A DNA stretch of 64,000 nucleotides from Candidatus Caldilinea saccharophila (GTDB taxonomy: Bacteria; Chloroflexota; Anaerolineae; Caldilineales; Caldilineaceae), in contig JADJVW010000060.1 of assembly GCA_016710365.1 (NCBI GenBank), positions 7,471 through 71,470 on the forward strand, written 5' to 3'. The translations under genes were made by a program, and so were the position numbers. This document shows, piece after piece, positions 63,867 through 64,000 of the stretch. The notes below the pieces were generated by a model. The model saw only the letters and a program-made list of their open reading frames with translations, had not been told where the DNA came from and did not search any database. Each line of letters opens with the position of its first letter. The stretch's first letter is position 1.

Positions 63867-64000
63867 CAACGCCCCAACTAGTTCTGGATAGTCAGCATCG
63901 GCGCTGTTGCTCCGTCCTGGAACGTTATGCCAAAATCCTGGGATGCACCGGGAAAAAGGTGTGCGTCGAGTTTTTGTTACGTCCCCGGCACTGGTCAGAC

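Overview
The window is a high-GC bacterial chromosome segment with no rRNA, tRNA, phage or transposase gene that I can recognise. The gene content (large MalT-type LuxR regulators next to DUF4386 membrane proteins, CUT1 sugar ABC transporters, GH38 and GH1 glycosidases, lysine 2,3-aminomutase, a hexaheme cytochrome/Fe-S/NrfD module) fits a heterotrophic Chloroflexota bacterium of the Anaerolineae/Caldilineae type. That placement is inference from gene content only.

Layout: 0-8 kb, minus strand, holds an alpha-2-macroglobulin (cut by the left edge) and penicillin-binding protein 1C, a known bacterial pairing, separated by a small DUF4160/DUF2442 pair. 8.2-12.1 kb, plus strand, is a membrane electron-transfer module: small membrane peptide, hexaheme cytochrome c, Tat-exported four-cluster ferredoxin, NrfD-type quinone subunit and a Cys-rich membrane protein. 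It is followed by a NarL-type two-component system on the opposite strand. 15-23 kb holds a MaoC-like hydratase, a GH38 alpha-mannosidase, a guaB-SDR-purA purine cluster and an aldo-keto reductase. 23.3-42 kb is a large carbohydrate/polyol catabolic region: GH1 glucosidase, SorC regulator, HAD phosphatase, ABC transporter with two permeases and two ATPases, three FGGY kinases, a D-2-hydroxyacid dehydrogenase, an SDR, a class II aldolase, an AraM-type glycerol-1-phosphate dehydrogenase and an RpiB isomerase. 42-46.5 kb carries a VTT/DedA protein, a nucleoside hydrolase, a metallo-beta-lactamase-fold hydrolase, a decayed EEP phosphatase and an orphan helical protein. 46.9-49.2 kb is an AT-richer m5C methyltransferase/HNH nuclease restriction-modification pair, followed by 1.5 kb of repeats without a credible gene. 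50.8-57.3 kb holds lysine 2,3-aminomutase plus an ATP-grasp ligase, a PIN relic, a Cys/Met-metabolism PLP enzyme, a broken tandem SDR, a NAD(P)-binding protein and a MarR regulator. 57.5-64 kb holds DUF4386 proteins, a quinone oxidoreductase, a MalT-like regulator and a fragment of a second one.

Two things run through the whole window. First, about twenty intergenic elements of roughly 80-150 bp share one architecture: a 5' arm made of several iterations of a short word, then a 3' arm made of the reverse complement. There are several word families. They sit right behind stop codons, fill the large gaps inside the polyol operon, nest in each other, abut gene relics, and one lies in frame inside the penicillin-binding protein. 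This is the least explained structure here. Second, about twenty single-base reading-frame breaks occur in otherwise intact conserved genes. Their density and some homopolymer locations point to residual sequencing or assembly error more than to biology, so I annotate the affected genes as single loci and state where the frame changes.

Functionally, the transporter, kinases, dehydrogenases, aldolase, AraM and RpiB homologues look like one sugar or sugar-alcohol pathway. Its HAD-IIA phosphatase, AraM, class II aldolase, FGGY kinase and SBP/permease set recalls the Bacillus subtilis araBDLMNPQ gene set. A pair of similar 14-bp dyads flanking a good promoter between the SorC regulator and the HAD gene is a candidate control point.
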